NCBI RefSeq assembly: GCF_900112335.1
Contig: NZ_FOLG01000001.1
Coordinates: 682,001-746,000, forward strand
Direction: 5' to 3'
DNA length: 64,000 bases
Origin: Tropicimonas isoalkanivorans
Lineage (GTDB): Bacteria > Pseudomonadota > Alphaproteobacteria > Rhodobacterales > Rhodobacteraceae
Shown: positions 14,867 to 23,381 of the stretch, piece after piece
How positions within the stretch are numbered: position 1 is the stretch's first letter
Layout of the letters: every line of letters begins with the position of its first letter
Notes under the pieces: generated by a model
Seen by the model: only the letters and a program-made list of their open reading frames with translations
The model's database searches: none
What the model was told of the DNA's origin: nothing
Program-made: the position numbers and the translations under genes

Positions 14867-16578
14867 TGACCGAAGGCGGCGAGATCCAGCAGCGGCATCC
14901 CGACGACAAAGCCGTGGAGCACTCCGGCGAGCGGTCCGATGCCCCGCCCCAGGGTCTGACGATGCCGCCGTGGCGCGCCTGCGGCTACTTCGCGACGGCT
15001 GTCGTGCTCGCGCTCGCGCAGGGGTACGGCCAATCGGTCATCTCGGCCAACGCCCAGCAGTTGCAAGGCAGCTTTTCCACAACCCAAGCCGAAACCGCGT
15101 GGCTGACCGCGGCCTACATGGCGCCCAACGCCTCGCTCTCGCTGGCATTGATCAAGATCCGCGGTCAGATCGGCATTCGGCGCTTCGCGGAGGTGTCGAT
15201 CGTCGGTTTCTTGCTCGCGACCTTGCTGACCTTTTCGGCCGAGGACTTCGGCGCCCATCTCGCCGTGCGGTTCCTGTCCGGGATCGCCGCCGCGCCGATG
15301 AGCTCGCTGGCGTTCCTCTACATGCTCGAGCCGCTGCCGCCGCATCGGAAGATGAATGTCGGGCTCGCGGCTGCACTGACGTTCATCTTCATGGGCTCGC
15401 CGGTGACGCGCCTTGTCTCACCGCATCTGCTCGATATCGGGCTGTGGCACGCGCTGACGAGCATGGAGGTCGCCCTGGCCGCGATTTCCCTGGGCCTGAT
15501 CTACCTGTTGCCGCTCAAGACGCCGCCCATGCCGATGAGGATCGAAGCGGCCGACGTGATCTCGTTCTTCTTCATTGCAGTGAGCTTCGGTTGCATCGCG
15601 GTCGCGGCCGTGACGGGCCCAATCTACTGGTGGACGGAACATGCCTGGCTGGGCCTTGTTCTGGCGGGGGGCATCGCGGCCTTCGCCGTCGCCGCCAGCA
15701 TCGAGCTCAACCGGGAGACTCCGCTTCTGGACATCCGTTGGCTCGCCAGCCCGCCCGTGATGCACTTCGCCGCCGCGATCCTGCTGTTCCGTCTCGTCCT
15801 GAGCGAGCAAACCTCCGGCGCGGCCGGTTTGTTCCGCTCGATGGGCCTTCTCAACGAACAGATGCAGGGGCTCTGGCTGGTCGTCATCGGGGCGACCCTC
15901 CTCGGCGGCGTGATCTGCGCCATCCTGATGAAGCCGGGCCGCGAGGTCCAGTTCCACGCCGTGGCGCTGTGCCTCCTGATCGCTGGTTCGTGGATGGATT
16001 CCCGCTCCACAGCCCAAACATTGCCCTCGGACCTCTATCTGTCCCAGGGGATGATCGGACTGGCCTCCGCGCTGTTCCTCCCCCCGGCTCTCCTGTCCGG
16101 CTTGATGTCGGCCCTTGCAAAGGGGCCGAACTACATCCTGACATTCGTGATCGTCTTCCTGACCACGCAGAAGCTCGGCGGCATCTTCGGCGCCGCGATC
16201 TTTGCCAGCTTCGTACAGGTGCGCCGGCAGCTTCACACCCAGCGGCTGTCGGAGTCGCTGGCCGCGACCGACCCCCTGGTGACCAGTCGTCTCGCCACCT
16301 CGTTCGGCGCGCTGTCGCCGCAGCTTGGGGACACCACGCTTGTCTCGGCCCAGGCGGCCGCCCAACTCGCGGGCGAGGTCCGGATGCAGGCCTCCGTCAT
16401 GGCCTACAACGACGCGTTCCTGACCATCGCCGTGACATCGGCCGCGGCGCTCGTGCTGCTTCTGGGTCATTCGGCCCTCAAGGTCTGGCGTGCACGCAAA
16501 TCCATCACCAGCCCCGAAGAGACCCAGGCGGGGAGGCAAGAACCGGCGTCCGGGACGCCGCAGCCCCAAGCCGCCTGA
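14866..16578 (+). CDS. MFS multidrug efflux transporter, EmrB/DHA2-like
   Basis: 570 residues with about 12-14 hydrophobic segments. The first 35 residues are hydrophilic; the first membrane segment is around ACGYFATAVVLALAQGYG. TAAYMAPNASLSLALIKIRGQIGIRR corresponds to the DHA2 motif A region. A large loop with ESLAATDPLVTSRL precedes the last segment, as in EmrB/FarB-type pumps. It would work with the downstream periplasmic adaptor and an outer-membrane channel to expel drugs or bile-like compounds. It overlaps the MarR stop and is followed 14 bases later by the adaptor gene. Confidence 0.9.
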   Translation: MTEGGEIQQRHPDDKAVEHSGERSDAPPQGLTMPPWRACGYFATAVVLALAQGYGQSVISANAQQLQGSFSTTQAETAWLTAAYMAPNASLSLALIKIRGQIGIRRFAEVSIVGFLLATLLTFSAEDFGAHLAVRFLSGIAAAPMSSLAFLYMLEPLPPHRKMNVGLAAALTFIFMGSPVTRLVSPHLLDIGLWHALTSMEVALAAISLGLIYLLPLKTPPMPMRIEAADVISFFFIAVSFGCIAVAAVTGPIYWWTEHAWLGLVLAGGIAAFAVAASIELNRETPLLDIRWLASPPVMHFAAAILLFRLVLSEQTSGAAGLFRSMGLLNEQMQGLWLVVIGATLLGGVICAILMKPGREVQFHAVALCLLIAGSWMDSRSTAQTLPSDLYLSQGMIGLASALFLPPALLSGLMSALAKGPNYILTFVIVFLTTQKLGGIFGAAIFASFVQVRRQLHTQRLSESLAATDPLVTSRLATSFGALSPQLGDTTLVSAQAAAQLAGEVRMQASVMAYNDAFLTIAVTSAAALVLLLGHSALKVWRARKSITSPEETQAGRQEPASGTPQPQAA

Positions 16579-16592
16579 GACGAGGAGTCACG

Positions 16593-17666
16593 ATGTTTTC
16601 CAATGCCACCCGCCATGTCGCTACGTTCATTGCTCTCGCCGTCGGCGTCCTCGGTGTCGTGGGCGTGCTGTACGCCTGGGGCCTGCCGCCGTTCGAGCCC
16701 GACGCTCAGATAACCGAAGATGCCTATGTCCGGGGCCAGGTGACCTTCCTTGCACCGCAAGTCGCCGGCGAAGTCTCCGAGATCGCCGTCGGGGATTTCG
16801 AGGACGTCGCACGGGGCGACCTGCTGCTCAGGCTGGACGATTCAACCTACAAGCAGCAGCTCGCCCAGGCGGAGGCACGGCTGGAATCTGCCCATGCCGA
16901 TCTGGCAAGCGCCAAGCAGGATCGCCTCTCCGCCAGCGCCAGTGTCGAGTCCGCGGAGGCGGGCGTGGCATCGGCGAGGGCCGCGTTGGAGGTGGCCCGC
17001 ACCGACCTCGACCGGGCGACGGAACTGCGCGACCGGGGCGTCATCACCGAGCAGGACTCGCAGGGGCGTCGGCTCGCCTTCGATCAGGCACGGGCGGCGC
17101 TGCGCCAGGCCGAGGCGCAGGCGGAAACCACGCGGCAGGAAGTGGAGTCCATCGCGGTCAAACGCAGATCGCGCGAAGCCGCGGTCCGGGAGGCCGAGGC
17201 GGCGGTCAATCTCGCCAAGCTCGACCTCGAACACACGCGCATCCTTGCTCCGGTGGACGGCAAGCTGGGGGAGATCTCGGCCCGCGTCGGGCAATACGTG
17301 ACCCCCGGCGCCCGGCTCGCGGCACTGGTTCCCGAGCGAAAGTGGATCATCGCCAACTTCAAGGAGACCCAGCTTTCGGGAATGGATATCGGGCAAAAGG
17401 TCAGCTTCACCGTGGACGCACTGGGCGAGGCCCGGTTCACCGGTCATATCGAAAGCTTCTCTCCCGCAACCGGCTCGGAATTCAGCGTGCTCGGCAGTTC
17501 CAACGCCACCGGCAACTTCATCAAGATCGCCCAGCGGCTGCCCGTGCGTATAGCGATCGACCCGGATCAGTACCTTTCCGAGCGTCTTGTGCCCGGCATG
17601 TCCGTCGTGGCCGAGGTCGGAACCGCGCCGGAGGACGGCCGGAAACTCGCTCGCGCCGGCAACTGA
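16593..17666 (+). CDS. HlyD/EmrA-type membrane fusion protein
   Basis: 357 residues from ATG 16593, preceded by CGAGGAG. One N-terminal membrane segment (FIALAVGVLGVVGVLYAWG), then AYVRGQVTFLAPQVAGEVSEIAVGD, which is the first lipoyl half. A long coiled-coil hairpin runs from about residue 90 to 200, followed by the second lipoyl half HTRILAPVDGKLGEIS and a beta-barrel domain. Standard partner of EmrB pumps, bridging inner and outer membranes. Its frame is open far upstream over the pump gene, but that part is a shadow. Confidence 0.92.
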   Translation: MFSNATRHVATFIALAVGVLGVVGVLYAWGLPPFEPDAQITEDAYVRGQVTFLAPQVAGEVSEIAVGDFEDVARGDLLLRLDDSTYKQQLAQAEARLESAHADLASAKQDRLSASASVESAEAGVASARAALEVARTDLDRATELRDRGVITEQDSQGRRLAFDQARAALRQAEAQAETTRQEVESIAVKRRSREAAVREAEAAVNLAKLDLEHTRILAPVDGKLGEISARVGQYVTPGARLAALVPERKWIIANFKETQLSGMDIGQKVSFTVDALGEARFTGHIESFSPATGSEFSVLGSSNATGNFIKIAQRLPVRIAIDPDQYLSERLVPGMSVVAEVGTAPEDGRKLARAGN

Positions 17667-17753
17667 GCTGACGCCCTTTCGGCCAACGCTATCAGCGAGA
17701 TGGCCCGACGCAGCCACCGGCTCCATCGATAACAGGCTGGCAAACCCCTCTGA

Positions 17754-18279
17754 GGCGGCGTTTGGCCCCGTCTCGGCGCGGGCGACCGCGCAGAGATCGC
17801 AGGCCGCCTCGTAGGACGCGGCGCCCAAGTCGAGCAGCCGCTTGAGCCCGACGACATCGCCGGCCACGCTACCCTGCGCCGCTGCCGGTCCGGTCCCATC
17901 GCGCCGGACGAAAGCGCCTATACCTTGCAGGACGGCCGCAACATCCTCCATGCCGATGCCGCCGACGTGCTCCTGCTCGACCCGCACCGGGCCGGCGGTC
18001 TCTGGCCCGTCCTCAAGGCGGCCGGCATCGCGGAGGCGCGTGGCATCCCCGGCCCGCTCCACTCCGGCGCGGAACGCGCGATCAGCCAGGCAGCCTGCGT
18101 CCACATCGGGCTGACGGTCCCCAACCTCACCCTCGCGATCGACACGGAACGGCACTATCCCGGCGGCGACGTCGCCCCAGTCGCCCCGGTGCTGCAAGAC
18201 GGCCGCTTCCACGCCACCGACCGCCCGGGCCTCGGCGTCACGCCGGATATGGGCGCGGTCCGCGACTACGAGGGGAACC
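17754..18279 (+). pseudogene. Decayed enolase-superfamily (mandelate racemase/MLE-like) C-terminal fragment
   Basis: After a TGA at 17751 an open frame reads VEQPLEPDDIAGHATLRR, PIAPDESAYTLQDGRN, ADVLLLDPHRAGGLWPVLKAAGIAEARGIPG, HSGAERAISQAACVHIGL, PNLTLAIDTERHY and finally PGLGVTPDMGAVRDYEG. These match in order the barrel strands and C-terminal cap of mandelate racemase/muconate lactonizing enzymes: the E-x-P, D-E-S, D-x-x-R-x-G-G and H-S steps and the G-P-G-L-G-V end. The N-terminal half is missing and there is no start. The frame then runs on without a sensible end, so the gene is broken. Confidence 0.75.
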
Positions 18280-18397
18280 GGCCTCGACTCTGCCCGCCCC
18301 GGCTGGTTCCCGGTCGAACCCGCGTATTGACGCCGCCGCGCTTCAGGCCTCATCCAGTCCGAACGGCCGCCCCCGGCCCCACCTGCGCCATCGCAAA

Positions 18398-19168
18398 TCA
18401 CACGGTCCGCCGCGGCCCGCCCACAAGACCCGCACCGAGGGCAAGGTCGTCGTCGCCCGCTTCGGCCGCAAGCGCCGTGAGATCGCGTATTCCGATGCGA
18501 TCCGGCCGGAGGATCTCGATGTACCCCGCCTCGGCCAGCGCGTGGAACCCGCGGCTGATGGATTCCGGGCGCGTGCCGAGCAAGTGGGCCAGATCAGCTC
18601 GGCTGATGGGAATGCGCACCTCCGGGCCGCGGCGGCCCGCGCGGAACAGGTGGTCGATGCCCGCGAACCGGGAGCACAGCACGAGCAGGAAGCCCGCGAT
18701 GCGGCCGGAGACCCGGGGGCACGACAGAATGATCATCCAGTCGCGCGCGCGGTCGAGCTCATTGAGGATGTTCAGAAGCACCATCCGCTCCAGATCCGGC
18801 ATCCGCACCAGCAACTCCTCGAACGGCGCGCGGCGAAAGGTGCAGACTTCCGCCTCCGTCGCCGCCTCGATGGCGAAGTGCAGCGCACCGTCGAACACCC
18901 GCCCGAACATGTCGCCCTCGACCAGCAGGCCGACCACGTGCTGCCGCCCGTCGGCCAATCTCTTCTGCATCCGCAGGAACCCTGACCGGACGCAGCCGAT
19001 CGTGTCCAGCGTCTCGCCACTCCGGGCCACCGTCTGCCCGGCCCGGTAGCGATGCGTCCGGCATATCGCCTCGAGCGCGTCCCGCACGCCGCTGTCCAGC
19101 CTGTCGAAGCGGGCGACCTTCGTCAGCTCGCAGCCGTCGCTTTCGGGGTCGGAACGGTGTGTCGCCAT
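18398..19168 (-). CDS. Crp/Fnr family regulator without FNR cysteine set
   Basis: 256 residues. An N-terminal cyclic-nucleotide-type beta barrel (RYRAGQTVARSGETLDTIGCVRSGFLRMQKRLADGRQHVVGLL) is followed by a long dimer helix and a winged HTH ISRADLAHLLGTRPESISRGFHAL. The recognition helix keeps the E202, S205 and R206 positions that read TTGAY half-sites in FNR. Cysteines are at 13, 36, 59 and 109, without the spacing of an FNR iron-sulfur cluster, so the signal differs (NO/haem or none are options). It is divergent from the second Fnr gene, with an FNR-type box 81 bases upstream. Confidence 0.88.
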   Translation of the reverse strand: MATHRSDPESDGCELTKVARFDRLDSGVRDALEAICRTHRYRAGQTVARSGETLDTIGCVRSGFLRMQKRLADGRQHVVGLLVEGDMFGRVFDGALHFAIEAATEAEVCTFRRAPFEELLVRMPDLERMVLLNILNELDRARDWMIILSCPRVSGRIAGFLLVLCSRFAGIDHLFRAGRRGPEVRIPISRADLAHLLGTRPESISRGFHALAEAGYIEILRPDRIGIRDLTALAAEAGDDDLALGAGLVGGPRRTV

Positions 19169-19248
19169 CGCAGACCCTCACCCCATCTCCCGCCACCGAT
19201 CTCCCGAAGCGGGCGACGACAGTCTACACGACCGCGCGAAAAACGCAC

Positions 19249-19262
19249 TTGACCCGGGTCAT
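19249..19262. promoter_or_regulatory. FNR/DNR-type box in front of the two Crp/Fnr genes
   Basis: TTGACCCGGGTCAT fits TTGAY-N4-RTCAW. It lies between the divergent regulators, 81 bases from the left gene and about 250 from the right one, suggesting auto- or cross-regulation. Confidence 0.65.
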
Positions 19263-19509
19263 TGTGGACGAATGCACCCGGCGGTAGAGTGAAATCGTGC
19301 AAGCGGAGGGGGCATCGGGGGGCCGCCGAGCGACGGGTCCCGACCAGTGTCCTTGATCGCTCCGGCAACGCACGTCGGCCCGATGCGGCGGTCTCCGCCG
19401 GTGGGAGCCGTGCAAGACCGAACGGCATGACCGTGGCCGGAGCACCAGTCCTGACGCCCCCCTGCCCCGGAACCGTCCCCCGGCCGGTTCCCGCGGAAAG
19501 GAGCCGTGC

Positions 19510-20307
19510 ATGGGCAAGGTCGCGAAGATCCATCTGCCGGACGAATGCCATCGGTGCACGCTGCGTGGCGCGGCCCTTTGCCGGGCGGTTGCCGCCTCCG
19601 GTCTCTCCGGTGTCCGGCCCGCGCGACGATGGCGGTACCGCCGCGACGACGTGGTTGGTGGCGACGGCGAGTCCGGGTGGGTTTTCGGCGTCCTCCGCAG
19701 CGGATTCCTCCGAAAGGAGAAGTTGCGGCCCGACGGGCGGCGCACCCTCATCGGGCTGGCCTGCCCCGGCGATCTGGTCAGTTGGCAGCCGGAGACCCGC
19801 CCCTCCTATACACTTGAGGCCGCGACCGACGCCGAGATCTGCGCGTTCGACAGGCAAACCGTCGCCCGCATGACGGCCCACGACAGCCGGTTCCAACTGT
19901 TCCAGGTGCAGGAGGCCTACGAAAGCCACGAGCGTCAGCTCGAACTGATCTGGCGGCGCGGGGCGCTGACCAGCCGCGAGCGGATCATCTCCTTCCTCGT
20001 CATGGCGACCGAGTTCATGCCGGTGGAGCACTGTCCGGACGGCAGCCTTATCGTGACCGTCGAACTGTCGCGCCGCGACTGGGCCGATCTGTCCAACACC
20101 ACTGTGGAGACGATCAGCCGAACGCTCGGACACCTGGCCGAAAAGGGCCTCGTCACCACCGTCGCGCCCGGACGCTACCGCATCCGGGACCTGCCGCTGC
20201 TGACCCGTCTGGCCGGGGTGGAGGCCGAGCCGGACCGCACCGGGATCCCCGTCAACGCCGGTCTGCCGGCACCGCCGCAGTCAGCGCCGGACACCCGTTC
20301 ACGCTGA
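19510..20307 (+). CDS. FNR-type oxygen-sensing Crp/Fnr regulator
   Basis: 265 residues, preceded by AAAGGAG. The N-terminus has C13-x2-C16-x7-C24 (ECHRCTLRGAALC), and C111 in DAEICAFD falls where FNR has its fourth cluster ligand, so a [4Fe-4S] oxygen sensor is likely. The recognition helix TVETISRTLGHL keeps E200, S203 and R204, the residues that read TTGAT-N4-ATCAA. It resembles FnrL/FixK-like proteins of Rhodobacterales but the Cys spacing (7 rather than 5) is unusual. Probably the direct regulator of the boxes found at 21090, 21316, 24279 and 40403. Confidence 0.88.
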   Translation: MGKVAKIHLPDECHRCTLRGAALCRAVAASGLSGVRPARRWRYRRDDVVGGDGESGWVFGVLRSGFLRKEKLRPDGRRTLIGLACPGDLVSWQPETRPSYTLEAATDAEICAFDRQTVARMTAHDSRFQLFQVQEAYESHERQLELIWRRGALTSRERIISFLVMATEFMPVEHCPDGSLIVTVELSRRDWADLSNTTVETISRTLGHLAEKGLVTTVAPGRYRIRDLPLLTRLAGVEAEPDRTGIPVNAGLPAPPQSAPDTRSR

Positions 20308-20333
20308 TCGCGCCGCGCGGTGGTACCCGCTCG

Positions 20334-20981
20334 CTATTGCACCTCCAGCCGATCCACCACCTCCGCGACCCCCGGCGCGGCCCAGGCCGCCCGCTCGGCG
20401 CAGCGGCGCTCGCCGAGGTAGCGCACACGGCCTTCTAGGGTCACTGTCCCACCCTGCACCTTCACCCTGATGCCGGACGCATCCAGATCGGCGTCGCGTA
20501 TCAGGGCATTCCGTATCCGCTGCGAGACGTCTTCGGCCTTTACCGACGGCGTTATGCGAATGCGGTTGTCCACCCCGGTGACGCCCGCGAGCCGGTGCAC
20601 CACCTGTTCGGCGGCGGCCGCCTGGTAGCGCCACTCCACCTCGCCCTCCAGCGTGACGCGCCCGTTGGCGACCGTGACCCGGATGGCGTTCTCCGGAACC
20701 GAGGTGTTCCACGTCAGGCTGTTGGCGGCCCGCACGGCGATCTCGTCGTCGGCCGTGACATGCGTCCCCACCGGCCGAACCTCGATCTCGTCGGCCACCG
20801 CGCGCACGCCTTTCACACTCTCCACGATCTCGATTGCCGTCACCTTTTCGCCGTAGGTCGCCACGTGGCCGGACAGGGTGACGACGCCGTCATGGACCGC
20901 CACACCGATCTCGGCCGCATCGATGCTCGGCTCGAAATCGAGTTCGTCGATGATATCCAGTCTGAGATCCTTGTCGGTCAT
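20334..20981 (-). CDS. Triple BON-domain protein
   Basis: 215 residues with three consecutive BON domains (about 1-68, 75-145 and 147-215). Each has the pattern D/N-x-x-I-x-V-x-V-x-x-G-x-V-T-L-x-G-x-V, for example VAVHDGVVTLSGHV, VTVANGRVTLEGEV and VKVQGGTVTLEGRV. There is no signal peptide. BON proteins of the OsmY/Kbp type bind membranes or small ligands under stress. It has a strong GGGAGGAGG ribosome site, and a symmetric FNR-type box lies about 110 bases upstream. Confidence 0.92.
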   Translation of the reverse strand: MTDKDLRLDIIDELDFEPSIDAAEIGVAVHDGVVTLSGHVATYGEKVTAIEIVESVKGVRAVADEIEVRPVGTHVTADDEIAVRAANSLTWNTSVPENAIRVTVANGRVTLEGEVEWRYQAAAAEQVVHRLAGVTGVDNRIRITPSVKAEDVSQRIRNALIRDADLDASGIRVKVQGGTVTLEGRVRYLGERRCAERAAWAAPGVAEVVDRLEVQ

Positions 20982-21089
20982 GGCCTCCTCCCTTGACCGT
21001 TACGGTGATCCCACATGCTACGATGAACCTCCCCGGCCGGCATTGATGACGCGCAACGCGCCCGACCGCGCCGTTTTCCGGCGGCCGCG

Positions 21090-21103
21090 TTGACAGCCGT
21101 CAA
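21090..21103. promoter_or_regulatory. FNR/DNR-type box upstream of BON gene
   Basis: TTGACAGCCGTCAA has perfect TTGAC/GTCAA symmetry with a 4-base spacer. It lies 109 bases upstream of the BON gene on the minus side and 114 bases before a strong plus-strand terminator, so it could serve either direction. Confidence 0.65.
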
Positions 21104-21130
21104 TGCGACGGCGCCGGGAATCTGTAACGC

Positions 21131-21260
21131 TCCTTCTTGTCCGCAAGTTGCTGCCGCTGCTTCCTTGGGGGCACCTGCAGTGTCTGTGCCTGTCCCTGCC
21201 GATGCGGACATTCCCCGCCGGCCGGTGAACGTACTTCGTTCGTACCGGCCGGCTTTTTTT
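21131..21260 (+). ncRNA. Candidate small RNA between FNR-type box and terminator
   Basis: A plus-strand terminator at 21217-21260 has no obvious gene to end: the gene on its left is on the other strand. If transcription began about 40 bases after the box at 21090, a transcript of roughly 130 bases would result. It would carry pyrimidine-rich anti-Shine-Dalgarno-like stretches such as GCTCCTTCTTG and GCTTCCTTGGGG. The start is only a guess from box spacing; it could instead be a leader attenuator for ftsH. Confidence 0.35.
21217..21260 (+). terminator. Strong intrinsic terminator
   Basis: GCCGGCCGGT (21217-21226) pairs perfectly with ACCGGCCGGC (21244-21253) and is followed by seven T. The loop can form an extra small hairpin. 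It lies between the BON gene and ftsH on the plus strand. Confidence 0.85.
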
Positions 21261-21315
21261 GCCCAGTCGCGCCCTCGCAACGGCGGATCGCCACCGCGCG
21301 GCGCTCCCGACAATG

Positions 21316-21329
21316 TTGATACCGATCAA
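21316..21329. promoter_or_regulatory. Consensus FNR box upstream of ftsH
   Basis: TTGATACCGATCAA is a perfect TTGAT-N4-ATCAA site, centred 62 bases before the ftsH ATG. That spacing allows class II activation with a short leader. Confidence 0.75.
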
Positions 21330-21383
21330 CGCGCAGCTTCGGGTTTCTCTGCGAGAATGGTACTATCAGCGCGGAGGCCTCCC

Positions 21384-23324
21384 ATGGCCAGAGACCCGTC
21401 GAACCAACCCCCGAAACCCGATCCTGCGAACCGCGTGGGATGGAGCGAACTTCTGGCGCTCGCTGCGTTGCTGTTCATGGGCGTGATCGCGGTGCTGAGC
21501 GATGCAGGCCCCCCGCAGCAGACGCTGCCCTACAGCGAACTCAAGCAGATGATCCGCCGGGGCGACGTCAATCAGGCGCTGTTGGAGGAAAACGCGATCC
21601 GCGTCAGCGCCGCGTCCTCCGACTCCGTCGAAACCACGTGGTATCGCGCCGTCACCCCCAGCCAGGGCGACCCCGAGCTTTTGCCCCTGCTGGAGGCGCA
21701 GGGCGTGGAGATCACGGCGGAGACGCCGCGCGGCGTCTCGATCTTTTCCTATCTGCTGCCGTGGCTGCTCATCCTCGGCGTCTATGTTTGGTATCAGCGC
21801 CGGATGATGGAGCGGTTCGGCGGCCTCGGCTCCGGCGGCATGGGCGGGATCTTCACCGGCCGTTTCGCCACCCCCACCGAACAACGCTCCCCCGTGACCT
21901 TTGCCGATGTCGCCGGCCAGGATCAGGCGAAGAAGGAAGTGGCCGAGCTAGTGGAGTTCCTGCGCGAGCCGGAACGGTTCGGCAAGGTCGGCGCGGAGGT
22001 TCCGCATGGCGTCCTGCTGATGGGGCCGCCCGGCACCGGCAAGACACTGCTCGCGCGTGCGCTTGCGGGCGAGGCCGAGGTGCCGTTCTTCTCGACCTCC
22101 GGCTCGGAGTTCATCGAGGTCTTCGTCGGCGTCGGCGCGGGCCGCGTGCGCCGGATGTTCGAGGCCGCCCGCAACGCTGCCCCCGCGGTCATCTTCATCG
22201 ACGAACTCGACAGTATCGGGCGCACCCGGGGCACCGGCCTCGGCGGCGGTCACGACGAGCGCGAACAGACGCTCAACCAGATCCTCGCGGAACTGGACGG
22301 CTTCGGCGGCAAGGAAGCGGTCGTCGTTCTGGCCGCGACCAACCGGCCGGACGTGCTCGACCCGGCGCTGCTGCGCCCCGGCCGGTTCGACCGGCACGTC
22401 ATCCTCAACCTGCCGGACAAGACCGCCCGGCGCGCGATCCTCGACATCCACGCCCGCGATTTGCCCCTCGCCGATCCCGCCGACCTCGGGACCATCGCCG
22501 AAGGCACGCCCGGCTTTTCCGGGGCGGACCTGAAGAACCTGCTGAACGAAGCCGCCATCCAGGCCGCGCGCCGCCGGGCCGCAACCATCACCGGCGCGGA
22601 CCTTCAGGAGGCCCGCGACAAGGTGATGATGGGAACCGTGCGGACCCTCGCCATCCAGCCCGAAGAACGCCACCGCCTTGCGGTGCACGAGGCCGGCCAC
22701 ACCGCCGCCGCCTACTACAGCCCCGGCGCCGACCCGCTCTACAAGGTGACGATCATTCCACGCGGCCGGAGCCTCGGCGGCACCCACATGCTGGAACGGG
22801 ATGAGCACCACACCCTGCCGGAGGACTACCTGAACACCCAGCTCATCGTCCTGCTCGCCGGGCGCGCCGCCGAAAAGCGGCTGATCGGCACCGTCAGCTC
22901 GGGCGCCGACGACGACATCAAGCGCGCGACCGCCCTGGCCCGGTCGATGGTCGCCCGTTGGGGCATGACCGAAGACCTCGGCCCGGTGGACCTGCGCCAG
23001 AGCGAGGACCAGCCGTTCCTAGGGCAAACCATGGCGCTGCCGCGGGAACATGCCGATGAAACCGCTGCGCGTGTCGATAGCGAGGTGATGGCCCTGCTGA
23101 AGGACGCGGAGGCGAAAGCCACCGGCATCATCGCCCAGCACGAGCGGGAGATCCGGCGCCTGATCGACCGTCTGGAGGCCAGCGAAGTTCTGGATGCGGA
23201 CGAAATCGAGGCCTGCCTTGCGCCCGGACCGGCCAAGCGGGCGAAAAGCCCCAAGCCCGTGCGCACCCCGCCTGCCGGGGATGCCGGCAGCACGAAAAGC
23301 CGCCCCACGGAGATGACCCCGTAA
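21384..23324 (+). CDS. ftsH: FtsH-type membrane AAA+ zinc metalloprotease, accessory copy
   Basis: 646 residues from ATG 21384. Two membrane segments (about 21-40 and 121-140) flank a periplasmic domain. The AAA module has Walker A GPPGTGKT near residue 214, pore motif FVGVGA, Walker [10 protein letters not shown] and second region of homology RPGRFDR. The protease has H435-E-A-G-H439. It degrades membrane and some soluble proteins. Its setting (Fnr regulators, BON, UspA) rather than near tilS or folP suggests a second, stress-related FtsH and not the housekeeping copy. The C-terminus is Lys/Pro-rich. The frame is open upstream to 21090 but that part covers the regulatory region. Confidence 0.93.
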   Translation: MARDPSNQPPKPDPANRVGWSELLALAALLFMGVIAVLSDAGPPQQTLPYSELKQMIRRGDVNQALLEENAIRVSAASSDSVETTWYRAVTPSQGDPELLPLLEAQGVEITAETPRGVSIFSYLLPWLLILGVYVWYQRRMMERFGGLGSGGMGGIFTGRFATPTEQRSPVTFADVAGQDQAKKEVAELVEFLREPERFGKVGAEVPHGVLLMGPPGTGKTLLARALAGEAEVPFFSTSGSEFIEVFVGVGAGRVRRMFEAARNAAPAVIFIDELDSIGRTRGTGLGGGHDEREQTLNQILAELDGFGGKEAVVVLAATNRPDVLDPALLRPGRFDRHVILNLPDKTARRAILDIHARDLPLADPADLGTIAEGTPGFSGADLKNLLNEAAIQAARRRAATITGADLQEARDKVMMGTVRTLAIQPEERHRLAVHEAGHTAAAYYSPGADPLYKVTIIPRGRSLGGTHMLERDEHHTLPEDYLNTQLIVLLAGRAAEKRLIGTVSSGADDDIKRATALARSMVARWGMTEDLGPVDLRQSEDQPFLGQTMALPREHADETAARVDSEVMALLKDAEAKATGIIAQHEREIRRLIDRLEASEVLDADEIEACLAPGPAKRAKSPKPVRTPPAGDAGSTKSRPTEMTP

Positions 23325-23381
23325 CCCCGCGTCCACGCCACGGCCCATCTGCCTGCGCCATCAGCCCGTCCGGCTCGGCGC

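Noticed and set aside
14970-17666. 898-codon frame that includes the membrane fusion protein
   Set aside because: The first 540 codons overlap the MFS gene in another frame; only the part from ATG 16593 matches HlyD/EmrA proteins.
17925-19049. 374-codon plus-strand frame from a TTG
   Set aside because: The first third is the enolase-superfamily remnant; the rest runs antisense to the Crp/Fnr gene and has no domain.
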